Below, in pieces: positions 18,118 to 26,438 of a stretch of DNA of 64,000 bases; the first letter of the stretch is position 1; each line of letters starts with the position of its first letter. The stretch is from positions 6,045-70,044 of the forward strand of contig JBFWML010000005.1 of the NCBI GenBank assembly GCA_050251635.1, written 5' to 3'. This DNA comes from JBFWML01 sp050251635. GTDB lineage: Bacteria > Campylobacterota > Campylobacteria > Campylobacterales > SZUA-545. Below the pieces are notes generated by a model. The model saw nothing but the letters and a program-made list of their open reading frames with translations, had not been told where the DNA came from and did no database searches. The position numbers and the translations under genes were made by a program.

Positions 18118-19232
18118 TATTCACTCCGCAATATATCGGCAATCGTGTCCGAAATCTTGTCCAGCTCCACCAAAAAGGCGTCGTGCCCGTAGTCGCTATC
18201 AACCGGATGGTAGCTCGAAAGCTCGCCCTTGCCGATGGCTTTCATGGCGCGGTCGATCGCCTCCATCTCTTCGGGCAAAAAGAGCAGATCGCGCTTGAAT
18301 CCAAAGAGATGCAATTTGGAGCGCACCTTGGTCAGCGCTGCCTCCAGGCTGTCGTAACCGCGGCTGAGATCATAGATATTGATCGCCTTGGCAATGTAAA
18401 TAAAGGTCAGCGGATCGAACCATTTGGGGAAGTTGCTGCCGTTGTATTCCAGGTACCGTTCGATCTGAAACTTGCCAAAGAGGTCAAAGAGGCCGTCCTG
18501 CGCCACGTAATCGCGGCCGAACTTTTTTTCCATCGATTCGGGGGAGAGAAAGCTGATATGCCCCGCCATCCGCCCGATCGCCGCGCCCTTAAGCCCGCGC
18601 TCCTTCATGGCCGTCATATCGTAGTTGCCGCCCTCAAAGGCCGGATCGGAGACGATCGATTCGACGGCGATTTTATTAAAGGCGATCGCCCACGGGCTGG
18701 TCGCATGGGTGGCCGCCAGCGCGATAACGTGCTTGGCCAGCCCCGGAAAATCAACCGCGTAGTGCAACGCCTGCATCCCGCCCATCGATCCGCCGATAAC
18801 CGCGTGAACGTTGTGAATCCCCAGCCGATCGAGCAGAAGGCGCTGGGCTTTGACCATATCTTTCACGGTAATAACGGGAAATTTCAGACGGTAGGGCTCC
18901 ATGCGCGGATACATGGGCGAGGTTGGTCCCGTCGATCCAAAGCACGACGCGATCGTGTTAGAACAAATCACAAACCAGCGATCGGTATCGATCGGTTTGC
19001 CCGGGCCGATCAGGCCGTCCCACCAGCCCGGCTTTCGATCGTGTTCGTAAGCGCCCGCCGCGTGGTGGCTGCCCGAAAGCGCGTGGCAGACCACAACGAC
19101 GTTATCCTTGGCCTCATTGAGCTCGCCGTAGGTTTCGTAGGCGATCTCAAAGGGCTCTAAAATCCGCCCGCTTTCGAGATAGAGGGCGTTTTTAAATTCG
19201 GCAATATGGGTTTGTAAATTTAAATCCGCCAC
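18117..19232 (-). CDS. metX: Homoserine O-acetyltransferase
   Basis: This is a 371-residue alpha/beta hydrolase that acetylates homoserine in methionine biosynthesis. The nucleophile elbow GGSMGGMQAL holds the catalytic Ser, and the Asp-His pair lies in the C-terminal region (DSDYGHDAFL). The opening CHALSGSHH and the GSTGPTSPMYPR segment are typical of MetX. It lies 14 bases after guaB and touches xseB, so it is part of the gatA-guaB-metX-xseB transcription unit. Confidence 0.94.
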   Translation of the reverse strand: MADLNLQTHIAEFKNALYLESGRILEPFEIAYETYGELNEAKDNVVVVCHALSGSHHAAGAYEHDRKPGWWDGLIGPGKPIDTDRWFVICSNTIASCFGSTGPTSPMYPRMEPYRLKFPVITVKDMVKAQRLLLDRLGIHNVHAVIGGSMGGMQALHYAVDFPGLAKHVIALAATHATSPWAIAFNKIAVESIVSDPAFEGGNYDMTAMKERGLKGAAIGRMAGHISFLSPESMEKKFGRDYVAQDGLFDLFGKFQIERYLEYNGSNFPKWFDPLTFIYIAKAINIYDLSRGYDSLEAALTKVRSKLHLFGFKRDLLFLPEEMEAIDRAMKAIGKGELSSYHPVDSDYGHDAFLVELDKISDTIADILRSE

Positions 19233-19246
19233 TCTTGCTTTGCTTC

Positions 19247-20698
19247 TTAACGGTGATAGTTGGGGGCTTCTTTGGTGATGTCCACATCGTGAACATGGGA
19301 CTCTTTAAGGCCCGCCGAGGTGATCTCCACAAACTCCGCTTCGTTTTGGAAGGTTTCGATATCTTTGCTGCCCAGATAGCCCATGCTGCTGCGCACGCCG
19401 CCGACGAGCTGGTGGATCACATCCGCCACGCGGCCGCGGAAGGGCACACGGCCTTCGATGCCTTCGGGGACGAGTTTTTCCGCTGCCGTGCCCTCCTGGA
19501 AGTAGCGATCGGTGCTGCCCTTTTGCATGGCGCCCAGACTGCCCATGCCCCGGTAGTTTTTATACTGGCGGCCTTGAAACATAATGGTTTCCCCCGGCGA
19601 CTCTTCGGTGCCCGCCAGTAAGGAGCCGATCATAACGCAGCTTGCACCCGCCGCCAGCGCCTTGGCCAAGTCGCCGCTGTATTTAATGCCGCCGTCGGCG
19701 ATAATCGGCACACCATATTTTTTGCCCATGGCCGCGCACTCGTCGATGGCGCTGATTTGGGGCATACCCACGCCCGCCACGATACGGGTCGTGCAGATGC
19801 TGCCGGGCCCGATGCCCACCTTCACGCCGTCCGCACCCGCTTTAATCAGCGCTTCGGTGCCTTCGGCGGTGGCCACGTTACCCGCGATAATATCCACGGC
19901 GAACTGATCTTTGATGCGCTTAAGCGTGTTGATAATCCCTTCGCTGTGCCCGTGGGCGGAGTCGAGCACCAGCACGTCCACGCCCGCTTTGATCAGCGCT
20001 TCGGCGCGATCGATCTGATTGACGCCGATGGCCGCGCCGACGCGCAGGCGGCCGAACTCATCCTTGTTGGAATCGGGATAGTCTTTGCGCTTTTTGATGT
20101 CTTTGATGGTGATGAGGCCCTTAAGATAGCCCTTTTCGTCAACGATCGGCAGCTTTTCGATCTTGTTTTTGTGCATAATCGCCGCCGCTTCGTCCAGACT
20201 GGTACCCACCTGCGCGGTAATCAGCGGCGCTTTGGTCATGACATCGCCGACCGGCTTTTTCATGTCGGTCTCAAAGCGCATATCGCGGTTGGTCAAAATA
20301 CCCACCAGCTTGTCGTAGTCGTCGATCACCGGAACGCCGGAGATGCGAAACTCCCGCATAATCTGCTCGGCTTCGCCCAGCGTCGCGCCCGGTTTGATGT
20401 AGATGGGGTCGATGATGACGCCGCTTTCGCTTTTTTTCACCTTGCGCACTTCGGAGGCCTGAGTCTCGATGTCCATGTTTTTGTGAATAACGCCCAGGCC
20501 CCCCAGCCGCGCCATGGCGATGGCTGCGCGGTATTCGGTCACGGTGTCCATGGCGGCGGAGATAATGGGAATATTGAGCGAAATATTTTTGGTCAAGCGG
20601 GTTTTAAGGCTCACCTCCTTGGGCAGCACCTGGGAGTGGCGCGGCACAAGGAGCACGTCGTCGAAGGTAAAGGCTTTTTTGCGGATTTTAAGACTCAT
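19247..20698 (-). CDS. guaB: Inosine-5'-monophosphate dehydrogenase
   Basis: This is a 483-residue enzyme that converts IMP to XMP in GTP synthesis using NAD+. The catalytic Cys is in GSICTTRIVAGVG. The N-terminal FDDVLLVPRHS is typical, and a CBS pair is inserted at about residues 90-205. The flap loop and the C-terminal QLVGGVRSSMGYLG are present. The length is full. It lies ten bases downstream of gatA. The gatA-guaB order is shared with C. jejuni (recalled). Confidence 0.98.
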   Translation of the reverse strand: MSLKIRKKAFTFDDVLLVPRHSQVLPKEVSLKTRLTKNISLNIPIISAAMDTVTEYRAAIAMARLGGLGVIHKNMDIETQASEVRKVKKSESGVIIDPIYIKPGATLGEAEQIMREFRISGVPVIDDYDKLVGILTNRDMRFETDMKKPVGDVMTKAPLITAQVGTSLDEAAAIMHKNKIEKLPIVDEKGYLKGLITIKDIKKRKDYPDSNKDEFGRLRVGAAIGVNQIDRAEALIKAGVDVLVLDSAHGHSEGIINTLKRIKDQFAVDIIAGNVATAEGTEALIKAGADGVKVGIGPGSICTTRIVAGVGMPQISAIDECAAMGKKYGVPIIADGGIKYSGDLAKALAAGASCVMIGSLLAGTEESPGETIMFQGRQYKNYRGMGSLGAMQKGSTDRYFQEGTAAEKLVPEGIEGRVPFRGRVADVIHQLVGGVRSSMGYLGSKDIETFQNEAEFVEITSAGLKESHVHDVDITKEAPNYHR

Positions 20699-20708
20699 GG
20701 CGTTTTCC

Positions 20709-22067
20709 TTATGAATTGAGTGCGCGTTCGAGCGACAACGCGCCGTCTAAAAGCGTTTGTTCGGCAAAGGGGTGGCCGATCAGCTGCAGGCCCACGGGCA
20801 TATTGCCTGCGCCTGTGCCCACCGGCACGCTGATGGCGGGCAGACCCGCAAGGTTGACGGAGATGGTAAAAATATCGCTCAGGTACATTTCCAGAGGGCT
20901 TTTCATGCTGCCAAACTCGAAGGCCACATGGGGGGCGACGGGGGTGAGAATCAAATCCGCGTGGGCGTGAATGCGGGCAAACTCGTCGCGGATGAGATGG
21001 CGCACCTGCTGGGCCTTGCGGTAGTAGGCATCGTAATAACCGGACGAAAGCACGAAGGCCCCCAGCAAAATGCGGCGTTTCACCTCTTCGCCAAACCCTT
21101 GACTGCGCGTGTTTTCGTAGATCTCTTTCAGATCGTTGCCCGGCGCGCGAAAGCCGTAGCGCACGCCGTCAAAGCGCGAGAGATTGGCGCTGGCTTCGGC
21201 GGTGGCCAGCACATAATAGGTGGCCACGTGGTGGGAGCAGTCGCTCATGCGGGTGGGGACGATCGTATGCCCCGCCTTTTGCAGTGCGTCCACGGCGTTT
21301 TTGAGCGCGGCGGCCACATCGGGGGTGCACTGTTCGAGATAGTTTTCGATGACGGCGATTTTCAGCTTGCGATCGGCGTTCAGTTTAGGCGCGGTGGCCT
21401 CATGGGGGAGGTCGGCGCTGGTGGCGTCGCGCGGGTCGTGTCCGGCCATCAGGTCGTACAAAATAGCCGCATCTTCGACGTTTTGGGTAATGGGGCCGAT
21501 CTGATCCAGACTGGAAGAAAACGCGGTTAGACCGTAGCGGCTGACGCGGCCGTAGGTGGGTTTGAGCCCCACGCAACCGCAAAAGGCCGCCGGCTGGCGG
21601 ATGGAGCCGCCCGTGTCGCTTCCGAGCGCGGCAAGGGCAAAACCGCCCGCCACCGCCGCCGCGCTGCCGCCGCTGCTTCCGCCGGGAACGCACCGGGGGT
21701 TGACGGGGTTGAGGGTGCGGCCGTAAAAGCTGGTTTCGGTGGAGCTGCCCATGGCGAATTCGTCCATATTGGCGCGGCCAAAGGGGCTAAGACCTGCCGC
21801 TTCCAAGCGGGTAATGACGGTGGCGTCGTAGGGGGCTACGTAGCCTTGGAGCATTTTGCTGGCGCAGGTGATCGCCCACCCTTTGACTTGAATATTGTCT
21901 TTGATTAAAAGCGGCACTCCGTCACCGCGTTCGTTGATATTTTCACCGGTGAGTTGTTCGATATAGGCGCCCGTCGCGGCGTTTGCCTGAATTTTTGCCC
22001 GTAGATCGGCTTTGAGGTTGGGGAGTTCTTCTTTGGGGAGTTTAAGCGCCTCTTTGAGTGTGATCAA
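20709..22067 (-). CDS. gatA: Glutamyl-tRNA(Gln) amidotransferase subunit A
   Basis: This is a 452-residue amidase subunit of GatCAB, which converts Glu-tRNA(Gln) and Asp-tRNA(Asn) to the amide forms and releases ammonia from glutamine. The Ser-cisSer-Lys triad is visible: Lys in LLIKDNIQVKG, the cis-Ser in GGSSGGSAAAVAGG, and the nucleophile Ser in DTGGSIRQPA. The length is within the usual range. It is the first gene of the minus-strand gatA-guaB-metX-xseB unit, with an extended -10 promoter just upstream. Confidence 0.97.
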   Translation of the reverse strand: MITLKEALKLPKEELPNLKADLRAKIQANAATGAYIEQLTGENINERGDGVPLLIKDNIQVKGWAITCASKMLQGYVAPYDATVITRLEAAGLSPFGRANMDEFAMGSSTETSFYGRTLNPVNPRCVPGGSSGGSAAAVAGGFALAALGSDTGGSIRQPAAFCGCVGLKPTYGRVSRYGLTAFSSSLDQIGPITQNVEDAAILYDLMAGHDPRDATSADLPHEATAPKLNADRKLKIAVIENYLEQCTPDVAAALKNAVDALQKAGHTIVPTRMSDCSHHVATYYVLATAEASANLSRFDGVRYGFRAPGNDLKEIYENTRSQGFGEEVKRRILLGAFVLSSGYYDAYYRKAQQVRHLIRDEFARIHAHADLILTPVAPHVAFEFGSMKSPLEMYLSDIFTISVNLAGLPAISVPVGTGAGNMPVGLQLIGHPFAEQTLLDGALSLERALNS

Positions 22068-22098
22068 CCTGCATCCTTAGCCAAGATGTGAAGGGCGA

Positions 22099-22107
22099 AT
22101 TATAACA
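22099..22107 (-). promoter_or_regulatory. Extended -10 promoter for gatA operon
   Basis: Read on the minus strand, TGTTATAAT forms an extended -10 (TGn-TATAAT) about 32 bases before the gatA start. It lies in the only gap of the gatA-to-xseB run. No convincing -35 element is seen. Confidence 0.5.
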
Positions 22108-22129
22108 AAGAGGCGCTTGTTTTCCGGGC

Positions 22130-25100
22130 CTAGCTCCGCAGGGAGATCTTGTCGTCGCGCCCGCGCCAGGCCGCCGCGCCCAAAAGGGCAATCACAATCA
22201 CCGTGACCGGCAGCCAGGAGGGAACGGGCATGGGGTCGCCCCCGGCATAGGAGTGCAGACCGGTGAGATAGTAGTTGACGCCGAAATAGGTCATCAGAAC
22301 CGATCCGTAGGCCACCAGACTGCTCAGCGCGAAGGTGTAGGCGCTTTTGAGATGCGGGATAAAACGCAGGTGCAAGATGAGGGCATACACCAGCATCGTA
22401 ATCAGCGTCCAAGTCTCTTTAGGATCCCAGCTCCAGTAGCGGCCCCAGGATTCATTGGCCCAGATGGCGCCAAAAAGGTTGCCCACCGTTAACAGTCCCA
22501 ACCCGACCATCATGGCCATTTCGTTGATGCGGGTCATCTCCAAGATGGCGTAGTCGCCGCCGGAGCCGGGTTTGCGCAGTGCAAACAAAATCAGCGCCAA
22601 AAAGCCCAGCAGCGCCGAAAGGGCCAAAAAGCCGTAGCTGGCGGAGATGACGCTGACGTGGATGGTCAGCCAGTAGGATTTGAGCACCGGAACCAGCGTC
22701 GTAATCTGCGGATCCATCCAGCTTAAATGCGCCACCATCAGGCCAAAACCCGCCAGAATCGTCGTGGCGGGGAGCGCAAAGAGGGAGTGCTTGCTAAAGA
22801 TCAGGCCCGCCAGCACCGTTGCCCACGCGATATAGATCATCGACTCGTAGCCATTCGACCACGGCGCATGGCCCGAAACATACCACCGCAGAGCCAGCGA
22901 GAAGGTGTGTGCCGCAAACATCAGGGCGATCGCGCCGTAAAAACCCCGGCTGATCAGAAGTCGGGTTTTGTTCTGCGCGGGCCGGAAGACCTGATAGAAG
23001 GCAAAACCCAAGAAGAGCAGGCCCGCCACAAAGTAGTAGGGCATCAGCCGCTCAAAGGGATTAAGACGGTTGAGCAGCTTTTCCGCTTCGATCCGGTTTT
23101 GGCTGGGAAGCACCGCCGCGCCGTAGAAGCGCTGATAACCCCGCAGCTTTTCCAGCGCCGCGTCCGCCTTGGACCATTCGTTGGAAATTTGCGCATCGCG
23201 CAAAGCGTAGAGATATTCGTACAAAAGCCCCGCAGCCTCTTTGGCCTCGGCGGGTTCGAGCATTTCGAGCATCTGCACCGGAGAGACCCACGTGTAGTTG
23301 GGATCGTTGCGAACGGGGATGATGCGCAGCAGGTGACCTTGGAAAACCATATAGGCGATGTTGGCCCGTTCGTCGGCCTTGAGCAGCTCCTTTTGAAGCT
23401 TGCTCTGTTCCGATTGGGGGGTGCGCATCGCTTCGTTGACCGCTTCGGAAAGCTTGTAGGGGTTGACGCCTTCGCTGGCGTTGAGTTCGAAAAAGTCCAC
23501 CAGCGCCGCCTCTTTGGCCCCCGGTTCCAAGCCGATCATTGCCGCAATTTCGGGGTGGCCGAGGCGAATCATCTTAACCTGCTGCCAGCCCTTGGGCGCG
23601 CTGATCATTCCTAAAAAGACCTGACTGGCGCTTAGGCCGCGAATGTCGCTTTGGCGGGCAACCTTGTTGAGCACCTCGCTCGCCAGCGTATCGATGGGCT
23701 TGATGCGCCCTTGGGAGTCTTGAACCAGCAGGGTTCCGAAACGATCGGCATGGGCTTGGGTCACAATGCCCAGCACCCCCGATTGCGCGGTGGCGTTCTC
23801 TTCGGCCGCCAAGGGCTGCTGCGCGATGCCAAGGGCCAAAAACGCCGCAAGCAGAAGCGGCGCAAAGTGCTGGCGGCGATCCTTTTCCAGTAGAGTCGCC
23901 AGTTTTCTAAAGCGGCTTTTGGGGCTGAAAAAGGCGATAAAAAAGCCGACGGTTAAGAGCGCGTAGCCCAGATAGGTCGGCCACATACCGGGGTCTTTGG
24001 CAACCGAAAGAATGGTGCCCTTTTCGTCCCGATCGAAGGAGGACTGGTAAAAACGGTAGCCGCGGTGCATCAAAATGTGGTTCATGTAAATCCGGTAGGG
24101 TTCTTTGAGCCCAAACTCCTCATCGACGATGGTGACTTGGCTTTCGTAGGAGGAGGGGGAGTTGGAGCCGGGGTAACGATCGATGATGAATTTGTCCAGA
24201 TGCAGCGCAAAGGGCAGCTCGATCACCTGCGAGCCGTAGGCGATATTAAAGACGCGCCCCGCAAGCTCCACCTGCCGCTCCACGCCGCCCATGCCTGCGC
24301 CGCCCATCAAGGCCAGCTCTTTGCTTTCGCCCTTGTGGGAGACCTCGACGATCACGGCGCTGACGCCGGTTTTTTGCTCGACGGGAACCACCTTTTTGCT
24401 GGCGGCGGTCATGTGCTCCTTGAGGACCAGATTGATCCCCTCCAGGGTGGTGTAGAGCTTGCGCCGATCGAGGGGATGAACGCTGTGGGCGCGCAGGCCC
24501 GCCTGTTCGCGGGTGTCCATATCCAGACGCGTCAGGTCCGAGTGGGCGCGGACGGTGAGCTGGTCTTGGTCGTAGCCGATTACGATCGCCGGGCGTTCAA
24601 AGTTCAGCTCGTTGCCAAAACCCAAAATCCCAGCGCCCAAATCGACGTATTCGTTTTCGAACAGATCGACGCTGATGGGCTCCGAGTTGCCCGCGCTGAC
24701 CATCACCGAAACATAGGGTTTGCCGTTTTTGGCATCGGGGACGATCGCTTCACCCGCGTTGGCGTAAAAGGCTTTGTGTTCGATGGTAAGCGGCGCGCCC
24801 CCGCCGAGATTGGCCGAAAAGGAGAAGTCGTTATCGGTCAGCGGCGTCAGCAATACGGGCCAAGAGGCGTGCAGCCCGCTGCTGGAAGCCTTGATATGGG
24901 CCCGCTGGCTGAGTATGACGTTGCTGCTTTTGCCTTCGCGGATATTCATGGTGCCTTCGTAACCGAAGTGGCGGGTGACAAAAGCGCCGAATAAAATCAG
25001 CAAAAAGGAGGCATGGAAGATAAAGATCGGCATCTTCTCCTTTTGCCACATCTTAAAGCGCACCATGTTCCCCACCAGCCCGATCGCCAGAAGAAACATA

Positions 25101-25270
25101 ACCCCCTCGAACCACCAGTGGTTGTACACCAGCGCCCGGGCCGAGTCGTTGCCGAAATCGTTTTCGATAAAGGTGGCCGCGGCGCTGCCGAAAGCCAGCA
25201 AAATCATCAGCACCAAAACGGTGCGCATGGAGACAATCAGTTCATAAACCGTAAGCATTTTTTTGAGCAT
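22130..25270 (-). CDS. ccsBA: Fused cytochrome c biogenesis protein CcsBA
   Basis: This is a 1046-residue fused system II cytochrome c synthase that moves haem across the membrane and attaches it to CXXCH motifs. The N-terminal half is CcsB/ResB-like, with four spans and a large periplasmic domain. The C-terminal half is CcsA-like, with several spans and the Trp-rich haem-binding WWD loop (ANESWGRYWSWDPKETW). The fusion is characteristic of Campylobacterota and relatives. The SorB cytochrome encoded at 59671 would be one client. A 41-base gap separates it from ung upstream on the same strand. Confidence 0.96.
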   Translation of the reverse strand: MLKKMLTVYELIVSMRTVLVLMILLAFGSAAATFIENDFGNDSARALVYNHWWFEGVMFLLAIGLVGNMVRFKMWQKEKMPIFIFHASFLLILFGAFVTRHFGYEGTMNIREGKSSNVILSQRAHIKASSSGLHASWPVLLTPLTDNDFSFSANLGGGAPLTIEHKAFYANAGEAIVPDAKNGKPYVSVMVSAGNSEPISVDLFENEYVDLGAGILGFGNELNFERPAIVIGYDQDQLTVRAHSDLTRLDMDTREQAGLRAHSVHPLDRRKLYTTLEGINLVLKEHMTAASKKVVPVEQKTGVSAVIVEVSHKGESKELALMGGAGMGGVERQVELAGRVFNIAYGSQVIELPFALHLDKFIIDRYPGSNSPSSYESQVTIVDEEFGLKEPYRIYMNHILMHRGYRFYQSSFDRDEKGTILSVAKDPGMWPTYLGYALLTVGFFIAFFSPKSRFRKLATLLEKDRRQHFAPLLLAAFLALGIAQQPLAAEENATAQSGVLGIVTQAHADRFGTLLVQDSQGRIKPIDTLASEVLNKVARQSDIRGLSASQVFLGMISAPKGWQQVKMIRLGHPEIAAMIGLEPGAKEAALVDFFELNASEGVNPYKLSEAVNEAMRTPQSEQSKLQKELLKADERANIAYMVFQGHLLRIIPVRNDPNYTWVSPVQMLEMLEPAEAKEAAGLLYEYLYALRDAQISNEWSKADAALEKLRGYQRFYGAAVLPSQNRIEAEKLLNRLNPFERLMPYYFVAGLLFLGFAFYQVFRPAQNKTRLLISRGFYGAIALMFAAHTFSLALRWYVSGHAPWSNGYESMIYIAWATVLAGLIFSKHSLFALPATTILAGFGLMVAHLSWMDPQITTLVPVLKSYWLTIHVSVISASYGFLALSALLGFLALILFALRKPGSGGDYAILEMTRINEMAMMVGLGLLTVGNLFGAIWANESWGRYWSWDPKETWTLITMLVYALILHLRFIPHLKSAYTFALSSLVAYGSVLMTYFGVNYYLTGLHSYAGGDPMPVPSWLPVTVIVIALLGAAAWRGRDDKISLRS

Positions 25271-25311
25271 CGAAGAGGAACCTTTATTGAGAATCTTTAT
25301 AAAATTCTAGC

Positions 25312-25989
25312 CTAGACGGCCTTGGGAATCTGCCAGTCGATCGGCGTTTGTCCGTGGGCGGCAAGGTAGCCATTGGCCTGCGAAAAGTGGCGGCAACCGT
25401 AAAAACCCCGGTACACCGACAGCGGCGACGGATGGGGCGCCTTAAGCACCAAATGCCGCGCGGAGTCGATAAAGGCCCCCTTTTTCTGGGCGTAGCTGCC
25501 CCACAGCATAAACACCAGATGTTCGCGTTTTTCGGCCAGCGCGTGGATTGCCGCGTCGGTAAACCGCTCCCAGCCTTTGTTCTGGTGCGATCCGGCCTTG
25601 GCCATTTCGACCGTCAATGTTGCATTCAGAAGCAAAACCCTCTGCCGCGCCCAGTATTCCAAAAAACCGTGACCCGGATGTGTAAAACCCACATCGTTTT
25701 GCAACTCTTTGTAAATATTTTGCAAACTCGGCGGAATATCAACCCCCGGCTGCACCGAAAAACAGAGCCCGTGGGCCTGATTCGGGCCATGGTAGGGGTC
25801 TTGACCCAAAATGACCACTTTGACCGTTTCAAAGGGGGTGAGCTCAAAGGCTTTAAACCAGTTGGAAGAGTGGGGAAAGATGGTTTTTTTGGCCCCTTTT
25901 TCGTTTTGCAAAAAGGTTTTGAGTTCCTGCATATAGGGTTTGTCGAACTCTTCGCCGATGATCGCCTGCCAACTGGATTCGAGTGCCAT
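25312..25989 (-). CDS. ung: Uracil-DNA glycosylase
   Basis: This is a 225-residue family 1 uracil-DNA glycosylase that removes uracil from DNA. The catalytic Asp is in GQDPYHGPNQAHGL, and the DNA-intercalation/His motif is HPSPLSVYRGF. The length matches the family. Its start shares one base with the ogt stop, and ogt is joined in the same way to polA, so polA-ogt-ung form a tightly packed DNA repair and replication unit. Confidence 0.97.
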   Translation of the reverse strand: MALESSWQAIIGEEFDKPYMQELKTFLQNEKGAKKTIFPHSSNWFKAFELTPFETVKVVILGQDPYHGPNQAHGLCFSVQPGVDIPPSLQNIYKELQNDVGFTHPGHGFLEYWARQRVLLLNATLTVEMAKAGSHQNKGWERFTDAAIHALAEKREHLVFMLWGSYAQKKGAFIDSARHLVLKAPHPSPLSVYRGFYGCRHFSQANGYLAAHGQTPIDWQIPKAV

Positions 25990-26438
25990 TATCCAAGACT
26001 TTCATGATGAAGTAACCACGCCTTTTTGGCCGGACCCCAGCCGTAGCGCCCCACGCCGCCCGTGGAATGCACAACGCGGTGGCAGCCGATTGCCACGGCA
26101 AAGGGGTTTTTAGCCACCGCTGACGCCGCGGCGCGGTGGGCCTTGGGGTTCCCTGCCAGCGCCGCCAGTTCGCCGTAACTCAGGCGCGATCCGTAGCCGG
26201 TGGAGAGCAGCGTTTTTAACACCCGCGCATGAAACGCGCCCTTCGGCCAGTTAAAGGGCAGGGCGGAAAAATCGGGCCGGTCGCCGCGAAAATAGGCCGC
26301 CAAAAGCGTCGCCGTTTGTTGCGTGATGCTGTTTCCCCCGTCTGCTTCGCCCGGTTCAAAGGTAATACGCAGCAGCCGCGCTTCGTCTGCTTCGATCAGT
26401 AGATCGCCAATGGGCGTTGGTAAAACTTCGGCAGCCAC
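25989..26438 (-). CDS. ogt: Methylated-DNA-protein cysteine methyltransferase, short Ogt type
   Basis: This is a 149-residue suicide DNA repair protein that accepts the alkyl group of O6-methylguanine on its active-site Cys. The active-site motif reads IGCHRVV where the family norm is PCHRV, so the Cys, His and Arg are kept but the Pro is Gly. The recognition helix segment LSYGELAALAGNPKAHRAAASAVAKN is typical. Its boundaries touch polA and ung by one base each. DNA repair by direct reversal is expected; the Gly replacement may be tolerated. Confidence 0.9.
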   Translation of the reverse strand: MAAEVLPTPIGDLLIEADEARLLRITFEPGEADGGNSITQQTATLLAAYFRGDRPDFSALPFNWPKGAFHARVLKTLLSTGYGSRLSYGELAALAGNPKAHRAAASAVAKNPFAVAIGCHRVVHSTGGVGRYGWGPAKKAWLLHHESLG